Origin: Nucisporomicrobium flavum
GTDB taxonomy: Bacteria; Actinomycetota; Actinomycetes; Mycobacteriales; Micromonosporaceae
DNA length: 64,000 nucleotides
Direction: 5' to 3'
Assembly (NCBI RefSeq): GCF_016464385.1
Contig: NZ_JADMLH010000009.1
Span: forward strand, 295,503 to 359,502
The notes under the pieces were generated by a model that did not search any database, was not told the DNA's origin, and saw nothing but the letters and a program-made list of their open reading frames with translations. Numbering within the stretch: position 1 is the first letter of the stretch; every line of letters starts with the position of its first letter. Positions 54,428 through 62,473 of the stretch are shown here, in pieces. A program made the position numbers and the translations under genes.

Positions 54428-55777
54428 TCAGGTTCGGGTTGTGTAAGGCAGCGTCACGACGAACTGCGCGCCGCCCTCCGGGGCGTGACCGGCCTCGATC
54501 GTGCCGCCCAGCCGGGCCACGAGCCGGGCGGCCAGGGCCAGCCCGAGACCGCTGCCGGTCTTGCGCACGTGCCGGTACCGCTGCTGCAGCGCACCCCGCT
54601 GGAACGCCACCGCCAGGTCCTCGTCGGTGAGCCCGGGACCGCCGTCGCGGACCTCCACCACGCCGCCGCGCTCGCCCGCCCGTACGGCCAGCACCAGCGG
54701 CGCCCCCGCCGGCACCACCCGCAACGCGTTCTCGCACAACCCGTCGAGCACCTGCCGGATCCGCCCCGGGTCGGTGTCGACCACGATCGGCCGGTCCGGC
54801 ACCTCCACCGAGAACCGCGGACCGTCCGGTGTGCACCGTGAGACCCACGCCTCACCCGCCGAGCGCACCAGCTCGGCCAGGTCCACCGCGACGACGTCGA
54901 CCGGCAGGTCCGCCGCCTCCAGCCGGGACAGCACCAGCAGGTCCGAGATGAGCCGGTCCAGCCGGTCCGCCTCGGCGACCATCGTGGCGCCCGCCTTGAC
55001 CGCGCCGTCATCGGTCACGACGCCGTCCGCCAGCGCCTCGGCGTAGCCGCGGATCGTGGCGAGCGGCGTCCGCAGCTCGTGGGAGACCGACAGCAGGAAC
55101 TCCCGCTCCCGGCCCTCGCTGATCTGCAGGGCCGCGCCGAGCCGGTTGAGGGCCACGGCCAGCTCGGCGGCCTCCGCGGGCGGGCGTACGGCGAGCCGCA
55201 CCGACCGGTCCCCCGCCGACAGCCGCCCCGCCGCCACCGCAGCCTGCCGCAGGGGCCGCGCGATGAAGTGCGCGAGCAGCGCGCCCGCGCCGACGCCACC
55301 GAGCAGCCCGGCCAGCAGCGCCACCCAGACACCGCCGAGCACGCGGGCAGCGGTGCCGGACACCACGCCCCGGGTCAGCACCACACCGCTGTCGACACCG
55401 CGCAGCGGCCGCCCGGCGATGAGCACGGCCTCCCCGTCGACGATCCCCCGGGTGTCGACGACCGTGCCGGACGCCACCTGCGTGACCACCCGCTCCGGCA
55501 GCCCGGGCCGGTCGACGACGCCCCGCCGGACGAGGTAGAGGTCGATGCCGTCGTCCCGCAGCCGCTGCACGATCCGCTCCCGGACGACGGCGCGCTCGCT
55601 GGTCAGCAGCTCGACCGCCACGGCGGCCTTCTCGGCCAGGTCGGCGCGGGCCGCGCTGTTGGCCGACCGCACCGCGATCGGCAACGCGACCATCGCGGTG
55701 ATGATGACGGAGACGACCGCGGTGGCGGCGGTGACCAGGACCGTCCGGCCGGCCAGCGTCGCGAAGAACCTACGCAT
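54428..55777 (-). CDS. Sensor histidine kinase
   Basis: This 449-aa kinase has an N-terminal TM helix (VLVTAATAVVSVIITAMVAL), an extracellular region of about 110 residues, a second TM (VWVALLAGLLGGVGAGALLA) and a HAMP domain (ARPLRQAAVAAGRLSAGDRS). The phosphoacceptor His lies in LLSVSHELRTPLATIRGYAE. The ATPase has N box DGLCENALRVVP, G1 VRDGGPGL and G2 GSGLGLALAARL. It starts at the ATG at 55777, overlapping the response-regulator stop by 8 bp, so the pair is co-translated. Confidence 0.94.
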   Translation of the reverse strand: MRRFFATLAGRTVLVTAATAVVSVIITAMVALPIAVRSANSAARADLAEKAAVAVELLTSERAVVRERIVQRLRDDGIDLYLVRRGVVDRPGLPERVVTQVASGTVVDTRGIVDGEAVLIAGRPLRGVDSGVVLTRGVVSGTAARVLGGVWVALLAGLLGGVGAGALLAHFIARPLRQAAVAAGRLSAGDRSVRLAVRPPAEAAELAVALNRLGAALQISEGREREFLLSVSHELRTPLATIRGYAEALADGVVTDDGAVKAGATMVAEADRLDRLISDLLVLSRLEAADLPVDVVAVDLAELVRSAGEAWVSRCTPDGPRFSVEVPDRPIVVDTDPGRIRQVLDGLCENALRVVPAGAPLVLAVRAGERGGVVEVRDGGPGLTDEDLAVAFQRGALQQRYRHVRKTGSGLGLALAARLVARLGGTIEAGHAPEGGAQFVVTLPYTTRT

Positions 55778-56459
55778 CGGCGGTGTAGCCGACGCCGCGC
55801 ACGGTGCGGATCACCCCGGCGGCGGCGCCCAGCTTGGCGCGGACCTGGGCGACATGGACATCGACCGTACGCGTGCCCGCGTGCGACGCGTACCCCCACA
55901 CGCTCGCCAGCAGCTCCTCGCGGGTGAACACGCGCCCGGGCCGGCCGAGCAGGTGCCCGAGCAGGTCGAACTCGGTGGGGGTCAACGCCAGCGGCGAGCC
56001 CTCCACGGTGACGAGCCGCCGCGCCGGGTCGAGGGTCACCGGCCCCACCGAGCGCACCCGGCCCCCGTCCGGCGGACCGGCGGCGCGGCGCAGCAGGGCC
56101 CGCACCCGGGCGACGAGCTCCCGTGGGCTGAACGGCTTGGTGAGGTAATCGTCGCCACCCAGCTCCAGGCCGAGAATCCGGTCCACCTCGTCGTCGCGCG
56201 CGGTCAGGAACACCACCGGGGTCCAGTCGCCGTCCTCGCGCATCCGCCGGCAGATCTCGGTGCCCTCCATGCCCGGCAGCGCGATGTCCAGCACGCAGGC
56301 GACCGGCCGCATCCGCCGTACGGCCGCCAGGCCCGCGGCGCCGTCATGCTCGACGTGGACGCCGAACCCGTCCCGGGCCAGGTACAGCCGGACGAGGTCG
56401 GCGATGGGCCGCTCGTCCTCCACGACCAGGATCAGGCCCTTGGCGGGTGCGTCGCTCAC
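55770..56459 (-). CDS. OmpR/PhoB-family response regulator
   Basis: This 229-aa regulator has a receiver domain (LILVVEDERPIADLVRLYLA acidic pocket, phosphoacceptor Asp in CVLDIALPGMEG, VVFLTARDDE, DYLTKPFSPREL with conserved Lys) and a winged-helix effector domain (LTPTEFDLLGHLLGRPGRVF, RTVDVHVAQVRAKL, IRTVRGVGYTAD). It activates or represses genes on phosphorylation by the adjacent kinase. The GTG at 56459 is the first suitable start. Its probable targets include the downstream DUF5666-like lipoprotein, by position only. Confidence 0.94.
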   Translation of the reverse strand: MSDAPAKGLILVVEDERPIADLVRLYLARDGFGVHVEHDGAAGLAAVRRMRPVACVLDIALPGMEGTEICRRMREDGDWTPVVFLTARDDEVDRILGLELGGDDYLTKPFSPRELVARVRALLRRAAGPPDGGRVRSVGPVTLDPARRLVTVEGSPLALTPTEFDLLGHLLGRPGRVFTREELLASVWGYASHAGTRTVDVHVAQVRAKLGAAAGVIRTVRGVGYTADA

Positions 56460-56600
56460 CCGCCCATTCTGCCCGGGCCCGGGTGCCCCGGATGTTCGGA
56501 TCAGGTACGGATCCGCCAGGGCCGCCGCGGCCGCACCGGGCCGGGCCGCACCCGGCCGGGGTGATCGCGCCGTGCCCGCGGGCGGGTGTTGGATAGGGGC

Positions 56601-57071
56601 GTGACCCGACCCGTACTGCTGCTGGACGTCGACGGGGTGCTCAACCCCTTCGGCGCCTCCACCTGCCCCGACGGCTACCTGGAGCACGAGTTCTACCCGG
56701 GCGAGGGCCCGGAGCGCTACTGTCCCGGCCACGGCGCCTGGATCGCCGAGCTGGCCGGGGCCGGCGACGTGCACTGGGCCAGCGCGTGGGGCGAGGACGC
56801 CAACTCGCTGCTGGTGCCGATGCTGGGCATCGACCCGCTGCCGGTGGTGCGATTCCCGCCGCTGCCGTTCAAGCCCGAGGACAAGGTCCCGGCGATCGCC
56901 GCCGCGGCCGGGGACCGGCCGGCCGCCTGGATCGACGACAACCACACCGACGCCGGCCGCCGCTGGGCCGCCGGGCGCGCCGCGCCGACGCTGCTGGTCA
57001 GCATCGACTCGGCGATCGGCTGGACCCGCGACGACGTCGACCGGGTCCTCGCCTGGGCCCGCGAGCTGTAG
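56601..57071 (+). CDS. Small HAD-like protein
   Basis: This 156-aa protein has LLLDVDGVLNPF (HAD motif I with both Asp residues), HWASAWGEDAN (where motif II Ser/Thr would be), FPPLPFKPEDKVPAIAAAAG (motif III Lys) and AAWIDDNHTDAGRRWAAG (motif IV acidic pair). It resembles the small HAD domain of nucleic-acid repair and Swiss Army Knife-type proteins. There is no cap domain, suggesting a macromolecular substrate. The GTG at 56601 is preferred; an in-frame TTG at 56586 exists. It is divergent from the response regulator. Confidence 0.8.
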   Translation: MTRPVLLLDVDGVLNPFGASTCPDGYLEHEFYPGEGPERYCPGHGAWIAELAGAGDVHWASAWGEDANSLLVPMLGIDPLPVVRFPPLPFKPEDKVPAIAAAAGDRPAAWIDDNHTDAGRRWAAGRAAPTLLVSIDSAIGWTRDDVDRVLAWAREL

Positions 57072-57139
57072 ACCGTTCCCGGCCTCGTTGCCGGTCGGGA
57101 TGACCACGAGCCCGGCCGGCCCGTAGCGACGCCGCGGGC

Positions 57140-57239
57140 GGGGGGGGGGGGGGGGGGGGGGGCCCCCCCCCCCGCCCCCCCCCCGGGGGCCGGCGGGGGG
57201 GGGGGGGGGGGGGGCCCCCCCCCCGCCCCCCCCCCCCCC
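57140..57239. repeat. 100-bp pure G/C homopolymer tract
   Basis: The tract reads G23 C11 G C10 G5 CC GG C G20 C10 G C14, with no A or T for 100 bp. It contains two similar halves, each a G run followed by two C runs split by a single G. It lies in the gap between the convergent HAD and VOC genes. It could fold as a giant hairpin or G-quadruplex. It may also be a sequencing or assembly error, as this is the kind of tract that defeats both. Confidence 0.85.
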
Positions 57240-57250
57240 GCCACGGGGAC

Positions 57251-57625
57251 TCAGGCGTTCTGCCAGAGGCCGATCAGGTTGCCCTCGGTGTCGCGGACGT
57301 ACGCCGAGAACCCCATCTCACCCACCGCCTGCCGCCCGATCTCCACCTTGCCGCCCAGCTTCTCGACGCGGGCGAGCGACTCGTCCAGGTCGTCGACCCC
57401 GATCGTGATGACCGGCGCGGTGATCGGGCCCTGGCGGGCGAGCATGCCGCCGTTGATGCCGCCCGCCTCGCCCGGCCGCCCGGACTCGTCGGTCTGCGTC
57501 GTGGTGACGAGGGTGTAACCCATGCCCGGCATGGACTGCATCCCCCAGCCGAAGGCCTCACGGTAGAAGCCGTGCGCCCGCTCGGCGTCGTCGAACGGAA
57601 CCTCGAAGTGGACCACGCTGTCCAT
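57251..57625 (-). CDS. VOC-family (glyoxalase/bleomycin resistance-like) protein
   Basis: This 124-aa protein has the paired beta-alpha-beta-beta-beta VOC fold: VVHFEVPFDDAERAHGFYRE, AFGWGMQSMPGMGYTLVTTT, GGINGGMLARQGPITAPVIT, VDDLDESLARVEKLGGKVEI and VRDTEGNLIGLWQN. His and Glu metal positions are present in the first and last strands. It is probably a metal-dependent enzyme or binding protein of unknown substrate. The ATG at 57625 has GAGGGGGAAACG upstream. Confidence 0.85.
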   Translation of the reverse strand: MDSVVHFEVPFDDAERAHGFYREAFGWGMQSMPGMGYTLVTTTQTDESGRPGEAGGINGGMLARQGPITAPVITIGVDDLDESLARVEKLGGKVEIGRQAVGEMGFSAYVRDTEGNLIGLWQNA

Positions 57626-57693
57626 CGTTTCCCCCTCGTTGCCGGGATCCTCACCTCTGACGCTAGACCTGGGGGCCGGCAAAAACGATGGTC

Positions 57694-60600
57694 TCAGCTG
57701 CGGTACACGCCCAGCTCCCACAGCGAATATCCGTACGTGGTGGCTCGGCTGGTGCCGTTGACGCGGACGTAGCGGCCGGAGCCGTTCACGGTGAGGTCGT
57801 CGAAGCCGCCGTTGCCCGAGCCGGTCGAGTAGACCGTGCTCCACGTGCTGCCGTCGTTGGAGACCTGGACCGTGTACGCCTTCGCGTACGCGTCCTCCCA
57901 GGCGAGCAGCACGCGGTTGAACGACTGCACCGAACCGAGGTCGACCTGCAGCCACGCCGTGTCGACCCATTCGCTGGCCCAGCGGGTGCCGTAGTCGCCG
58001 TCCACCGCGTACGCCGGCAGCTGCGGCCCGTTCGTGCCGGTCGGCTGGTACGTCGACGCGGTGGCCGGCTTGCCCTTCGACAGGTTGGTGCCGGGGACCG
58101 TCGGCGGCACCACGCGGAACGAGCGCTGGTCGATGCCCACGTTGCCCTGGCCGTCGTACGCGTACACGTAGACCTTCCAGACGCCGAGCTTCTCCGGGGC
58201 GCGGGCGGTGAACGTGCCGTTGCCGTTGTCGGTGAAGGTGACGTGCCGCAGGCCGGTGTTGCCGGTGATGTGCTTGTCCGAGTACATGAGGTTGTAGCGG
58301 ATCAGGTCGCCGTTGCGGTCGGTGGCCGATGCGCTGACGGTGAACGTGCCACCCGCGGGGACGGACGTCTGGTTGCTCACCGACATCGCCGTGATCTCCG
58401 GCGGCGTGTTCGCCGAGGCCTGGCCGGTGTACGCCTGCTTCAGCGCGTGATAGCCGAGCCGCCGCCAGCCGCCGGTGAAGGTGTTGAGCCAGACGCCGCC
58501 GAAGTCGTTCTCGAGTCCGTAGTGGAACTCCGTCGCCCCCAGCGCCACGCCGGGATGCGACTTGATGGCGTTCCAGCTGGCCGTGTACCCGGCGCGCTTC
58601 TGCAGGTCGGTCGGTTCGGTGGGTACGCCGTTGACGTCGGCGGGCACCTCCCACTCGCCGGCCGGTCCGCCCTCGGTGACGATGTACGGCTTCGTGTAGC
58701 CGCCGTTGATCCAGTCCTGCTTGACGTTGCCGATGGCGCCGTACGAGTTGACGGCCAGCAGGTCGAGGTCGGGCGCGTACTGCTTGTAGTACGGCCAGGC
58801 GCCCGTGTACGCGTCCGTCGAGGTGACCGGGTGGTTGGGGTCGGCAGCGTGGATGGCCTGCGCGACCTCGTTGACGAATTTCGCGTACCCGACGCGCCGC
58901 GCCTCGACCTCGGCGGCGGACAGCCCGTGGTCCTGCATGGTGAGGATGACCTCGTTGCCGACGTCCCACATCAGCACGCCCTGCCGGTTCTTGAGCGCGT
59001 TGACGCGGGCGACGATCTCGGCCTTCACGGAGTTCTTGTACGCCGTGTCGTTGACGTAGTCGGCGCCCTGGTTGAGCCAGTGCCCGACGATCACCTTGAT
59101 GCCCTGCTGCGCCGCCCGGTCGAGCAGCGCCGGCGTGTTCGCGTCGTCCACGCCCCAGATGCGGATCGTGTTGACGCCCATGGACTTCAGGTCGCGCATG
59201 TAGCCGTCCGCGGCCGCCTGCGGCGGACCGTAGGTCAACCCCTTGATCTCGTACGGCGAGCCGTTGACGCTCAGCTGCCAGTTCCCCTGCGTACCCGTGA
59301 CCCGGACGGTCGACGGCCCCGCGGGGGTGGCCGGGTCGGTCATCGCGGCCGGCGTGCTGCCGGTGGCGCGGGCGACCGTGACCGAGTCGACGGAGAGCAC
59401 GCCGCCCGAGGTGGTCTCCGGGGTGGGCGTGGTGAAGCCGGCGATCGCGTTCGGCAGGCTGCCGCCGATGGCGAGGTCGAAGCGCAGGAAGAAGCCGTGG
59501 TGCACTGCCGCGGCCCACGCGGTCACGCCGACCTGGGACTCGCGGACCACCCAGGTCTGCCGGCCGTCGAGGTAGAAGCGGATCTCCTCGTCGGTCTTCG
59601 TCCGGTCGATGATCTGCGTGTACTCGTGGTAGCCGGTCTGGCAGCCGGTGCACGAGGCGAAGCCGCCGGCGCGTCCGTCGTACTCGTTGCACGGGCCGCC
59701 GGGCGCGGTGCCGCAGTGCAGGGTCTGTGACAGCTGGTTGCGGCCGTTGACGTCGGTCATGATGTCGGTCTCGCCGACACCGGGCCAGTTGGTGTAGTTC
59801 CCGCGGTACGCGGCTCCGGTCGCACGGAAGCCGGGCCAGTAGCCGAGTCCGTTGGCGACGTCGGGCTGCTTGAGGACGGCGGTGAACTTGAGCTGCTCGC
59901 CGGCGCGCGGCTCGAAGTCGGTGCGCTGCGTCTCGATGCGCCCGGAGGTCCAGGTACCGGAGCCGTCGCGGATCGCCTTGATGGCGAGCCGGCCGTTGCC
60001 GTCGAGGGAGACGTTGGCGGTGGAGCTGCTCGCCGTCTCGACCTCACCGGTTCCCCAGTTGGCCGCGCCGCCCGGGTACTGGGTGCCGGTGCGCAGCAGC
60101 CAGTTGGCCCCGCTGGGCGAGGTGTTGGCCGGACCGGTGAAGTCGTCGGTCCAGACGGTGTTCCAGTCGCCGGGGATCGTTGTCGGCGGCGTGGTGGGCG
60201 GTGTGGTCGTACCGCTGCTGCCGTAGACCTTGAACTCCCACAGCGAGTAGCCGTAGCCCGTGCCGCGGCCGGTGCCGTACATCCGCACGTAGCGGCCGCT
60301 GCCGTTCACGGTGAGCGTCTCGGTGCCGCCGGCACCGGTGGCGGTGCTGTAGATGTCGGTCCAGGCGGTGCCGTCCGGCGAGGTCTGGATCTTGTACGCC
60401 TTGCCGTACGCGGTCTCCCACTGCAGCACGACCTGGGTGACCGTCGCGGTGGCGCCGAGGTCGACGCTGATCCACTGCGGGTCGGCGAACTGGCTGGACC
60501 AGCGCGTCCCGGCGTTGCCGTCGACGGCGTTGCCGGGGGTGACGTCGTTGCCCTCCTGCGAGGACGCGGTGACGGGCTTGCCCTGGGAGAGCAGGGTGTC

Positions 60601-60744
60601 CGCGGCGTGCGCGGTGAGCTGCACGGTGCCGACGTACGCGGCCACCACGGCCAGCGCCGCGAGGGGTGCCAGCCGGCGCAGGCGGCGGCGACGGGGTGGC
60701 GGGCCGCCGGCGGACGGCGGGGCCGGAGGAGAAGCCGGGTGCAC
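57694..60744 (-). CDS. Secreted multidomain glycanase: discoidin, GH16-like, GH2/GH5-like barrel, Ig-like, discoidin
   Basis: This 1016-aa secreted protein has a TM/signal segment (about 25-46) and an F5/8C (CBM32) domain (50-175). A GH16-like domain (190-460) follows; its catalytic motif, normally E-x-D-x-x-E, reads ETDIMT (325-330), lacking the second Glu. Then comes a (beta/alpha)8 barrel (about 495-785) with MWDVGNEVI (Glu598) and KPYIVTEGG (Glu691) as likely catalytic pair, an Ig-like domain (about 790-885) and a second F5/8C domain (about 890-1016). It likely cleaves and binds a cell-wall or plant polysaccharide outside the cell. The ATG at 60744 lies downstream of an operator-controlled promoter. 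Confidence 0.9.
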   Translation of the reverse strand: MHPASPPAPPSAGGPPPRRRRLRRLAPLAALAVVAAYVGTVQLTAHAADTLLSQGKPVTASSQEGNDVTPGNAVDGNAGTRWSSQFADPQWISVDLGATATVTQVVLQWETAYGKAYKIQTSPDGTAWTDIYSTATGAGGTETLTVNGSGRYVRMYGTGRGTGYGYSLWEFKVYGSSGTTTPPTTPPTTIPGDWNTVWTDDFTGPANTSPSGANWLLRTGTQYPGGAANWGTGEVETASSSTANVSLDGNGRLAIKAIRDGSGTWTSGRIETQRTDFEPRAGEQLKFTAVLKQPDVANGLGYWPGFRATGAAYRGNYTNWPGVGETDIMTDVNGRNQLSQTLHCGTAPGGPCNEYDGRAGGFASCTGCQTGYHEYTQIIDRTKTDEEIRFYLDGRQTWVVRESQVGVTAWAAAVHHGFFLRFDLAIGGSLPNAIAGFTTPTPETTSGGVLSVDSVTVARATGSTPAAMTDPATPAGPSTVRVTGTQGNWQLSVNGSPYEIKGLTYGPPQAAADGYMRDLKSMGVNTIRIWGVDDANTPALLDRAAQQGIKVIVGHWLNQGADYVNDTAYKNSVKAEIVARVNALKNRQGVLMWDVGNEVILTMQDHGLSAAEVEARRVGYAKFVNEVAQAIHAADPNHPVTSTDAYTGAWPYYKQYAPDLDLLAVNSYGAIGNVKQDWINGGYTKPYIVTEGGPAGEWEVPADVNGVPTEPTDLQKRAGYTASWNAIKSHPGVALGATEFHYGLENDFGGVWLNTFTGGWRRLGYHALKQAYTGQASANTPPEITAMSVSNQTSVPAGGTFTVSASATDRNGDLIRYNLMYSDKHITGNTGLRHVTFTDNGNGTFTARAPEKLGVWKVYVYAYDGQGNVGIDQRSFRVVPPTVPGTNLSKGKPATASTYQPTGTNGPQLPAYAVDGDYGTRWASEWVDTAWLQVDLGSVQSFNRVLLAWEDAYAKAYTVQVSNDGSTWSTVYSTGSGNGGFDDLTVNGSGRYVRVNGTSRATTYGYSLWELGVYRS

Positions 60745-60803
60745 GGGGAACTCCTGACGCTCGGGGACTTCAGGGTGCGGAGTCGGGGAACTCCGGGGGA
60801 TCG

Positions 60804-60821
60804 GTGGAGAGCGCTCTCCAC
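60804..60821. promoter_or_regulatory. Perfect LacI-family operator upstream of the GH16/GH2 gene
   Basis: GTGGAGAGCGCTCTCCAC is a perfect 18-bp palindrome with the central G-C-G-C of CebR-like LacI-family operators (TGGGAGCGCTCCCA). It lies immediately downstream of the predicted transcription start of the minus-strand glycanase gene, so bound repressor would block initiation. The local LacI regulator's own site looks different, so the cognate repressor may be elsewhere. Confidence 0.85.
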
Positions 60822-60830
60822 GTGGCCGCA

Positions 60831-60859
60831 GTGTTACGCTCGCTTTTCCTTCATGTCAA
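60831..60859 (-). promoter_or_regulatory. Promoter of the GH16/GH2 glycanase gene
   Basis: On the minus strand TTGACA (60859-60854) and TAACAC (60836-60831) are separated by 17 bp, a consensus sigma-70 promoter. The start site would be near 60824, three bases before the 60804-60821 operator. Confidence 0.8.
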
Positions 60860-60919
60860 TAGAAGGGGTCGACCAGCGCGGACGAAGTGGGGCCAATCAG
60901 ACACAGCTGCCGAGGTCTC

Positions 60920-60933
60920 GGAGAGCGCTTTCC
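60920..60933. promoter_or_regulatory. Second, imperfect LacI-family operator
   Basis: GGAGAGCGCTTTCC matches the core of the 60804-60821 palindrome with one change. Centre-to-centre distance is 114 bp. It lies 48 bp before the divergent EEP-family gene and upstream of the glycanase promoter, so it may serve DNA looping or control the other gene. Confidence 0.65.
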
Positions 60934-60980
60934 AGGCCGGGGTGTGCATGAGGATGGTCCGGGGCGGGGACTGACCACGC

Positions 60981-61793
60981 ATGCGAGTCGTGACGTGGAA
61001 CGTCTGGTGGCGCTTCGGCGGACGCTGGCCCGAGCGGGAGCCGCGGATCGCCGCCGCGCTGGCCCGGCATTCGCCCGACCTCGTCGCCCTGCAGGAGACG
61101 TGGGGCACCGCCGGCGGCTCCCAGCCCCGGGCGCTGGCCGACCGGCTGGGCCTGCGCGGGTCCGTGTTCGTGCCGACGTCGCTGCCGCCCGTACCCCCGG
61201 AACCGGAGACGCCCGACCAGGCGGGCGTCACGATGGGGATCGGGCTGATGAGCCGGTGGCCGCTGCGGTCGGTGGAGGTGTACGACCTGCCGCACGACCT
61301 GCGCACCGGCCCGGCGCCGACCGCGGTGCTGGCCACAGTGGACCACCCCGCCGGGCCGCTGCACACGTTCGTCACCTGCCTCGAATGGCAGCCCCAGTAC
61401 GCGCCGGACCAGCTGGCGCAGGCGCGGGTGCTGGCCCGGCTGGCCGCCGACCCCCGGCTCGACGGCCCGCTGCCGGTGCTCGTGATGGGCGACCTCAACG
61501 CGTACCCCGGGCAACCGGAGATCGCGCCGCTGAGCGAGACGCTCGTCGACCTCTGGGCGGCGGCCGGCGGATCGCCGGACGCGGTGACGCTGGACCCGGC
61601 GCACCCGCAGGCGCCGGTCGAGGCGACCCACCTGATCGGCCGCCGGATCGACCACATCCTCGCCCGGCCCGGCGATCCGGCGCGTCCGCTGCGGCCCACC
61701 CGGGCATTTCTCATCGGCGACCGGCCGGACGAAGGGCTGTACGCCTCCGACCATTGGGCGCCCGCGGTGGACCTCACCGAATCCGATTCGTGA
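60981..61793 (+). CDS. Endonuclease/exonuclease/phosphatase (EEP) family hydrolase
   Basis: This 270-aa protein has the EEP motifs: RVVTWNVWWRF (Asn), LVALQETWG (catalytic Glu), VLVMGDLNAYPGQPE (Asp and Asn), RRIDHILARP and ASDHWAPAVDL (terminal Asp-His). It hydrolyses phosphodiesters or phosphomonoesters in nucleic acids, phospholipids or inositol phosphates; the substrate is unknown. There is no signal peptide. It starts at the ATG at 60981. Confidence 0.9.
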   Translation: MRVVTWNVWWRFGGRWPEREPRIAAALARHSPDLVALQETWGTAGGSQPRALADRLGLRGSVFVPTSLPPVPPEPETPDQAGVTMGIGLMSRWPLRSVEVYDLPHDLRTGPAPTAVLATVDHPAGPLHTFVTCLEWQPQYAPDQLAQARVLARLAADPRLDGPLPVLVMGDLNAYPGQPEIAPLSETLVDLWAAAGGSPDAVTLDPAHPQAPVEATHLIGRRIDHILARPGDPARPLRPTRAFLIGDRPDEGLYASDHWAPAVDLTESDS

Positions 61794-61794
61794 A

Positions 61795-61823
61795 TTGACA
61801 CCGGGGCGGGCGGCGTCAAGACT
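61795..61823 (+). promoter_or_regulatory. Promoter of the DUF305-like lipoprotein, possibly leaderless
   Basis: TTGACA at 61795-61800 and AAGACT at 61818-61823 (17-bp spacer) would start transcription near the GTG at 61831. ATTCGTGAAT is present twice, at 61786-61795 and 61827-61836, on either side of the promoter. No ribosome site precedes the GTG, which fits a leaderless mRNA. Confidence 0.5.
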
Positions 61824-61830
61824 CCCATTC

Positions 61831-62406
61831 GTGAATCGATATCCCCGTCGCTCCCTCACGGCGGTGTGCATTCTCATCACCGTGCTCGGACCGGCCGCTT
61901 GCGCCGCCGCCGAGGACCCGGTCGCCGGCCCGTCGCCCTCGCCCACGGCCGGCGGCGCGGGCTTCTTCGGCGGCACCGACCTCGCCTGGGTCGAGATCAC
62001 CATCGCGATGGACGAGGAGCTGCTGCCCCTGCTCGCGCTGGTGCCGGCCAACGGCTCCGACCCGGCCCTCAAGGCGCTGTCCACCGAGGTCACGGGCGTG
62101 CACGAGCGTGAGCTGACGGCGCTGCGCGGGCTGCACGACCAGGCGAAGCTGCCCGCCGAGAACCCGCACAAGGGCATGCCGATGCCCGGCATGGTGACCC
62201 CCGAGCAGGTCACGGCGGCGGCCGCCGCCCGCGGGAAGGCGTTCGACGACCTCGTCCGCGACCACCTCGAGGCGCATCTGCGGCAGGGGCTCAAGCTCGC
62301 CGAGAGCGAACGGAAGTCCGGCGTCGAACCGCAGACCCGCGCCCTCGCCGCCGAGGTGCTGCGCACCCGGCGGACATATCTGACCCGGCTCGGAAAAGGC
62401 TCGTGA
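61831..62406 (+). CDS. DUF305-like lipoprotein
   Basis: This 191-aa protein has a lipoprotein signal (YPRRSLTAVCILITVLGPAA then C, lipidated Cys about residue 24). A helical domain follows with HERELTALRGLHDQAKLPAE, a His/Met-rich loop NPHKGMPMPGM, and RGKAFDDLVRDHLEAHLRQG. These correspond to the two halves of DUF305, whose usual HH pair is here H-x-x-x-H. The His/Met loop recalls copper-binding proteins. The GTG at 61831 is chosen; a longer frame from a TTG at 61795 would overlap the -35. Confidence 0.8.
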   Translation: MNRYPRRSLTAVCILITVLGPAACAAAEDPVAGPSPSPTAGGAGFFGGTDLAWVEITIAMDEELLPLLALVPANGSDPALKALSTEVTGVHERELTALRGLHDQAKLPAENPHKGMPMPGMVTPEQVTAAAAARGKAFDDLVRDHLEAHLRQGLKLAESERKSGVEPQTRALAAEVLRTRRTYLTRLGKGS

Positions 62407-62421
62407 ATTTCGGTTATCGCG

Positions 62422-62469
62422 GTACGGGGAAATCGTCCGGGGCCCACGACCCGGACGATTTCCCCGTAC
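62422..62469. terminator. Long bidirectional hairpin
   Basis: A perfect 20-bp stem (GTACGGGGAAATCGTCCGGG and its complement) with an 8-nt loop separates the convergent lipoprotein and DUF1996 genes. Confidence 0.9.
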
Positions 62470-62473
62470 GGGA

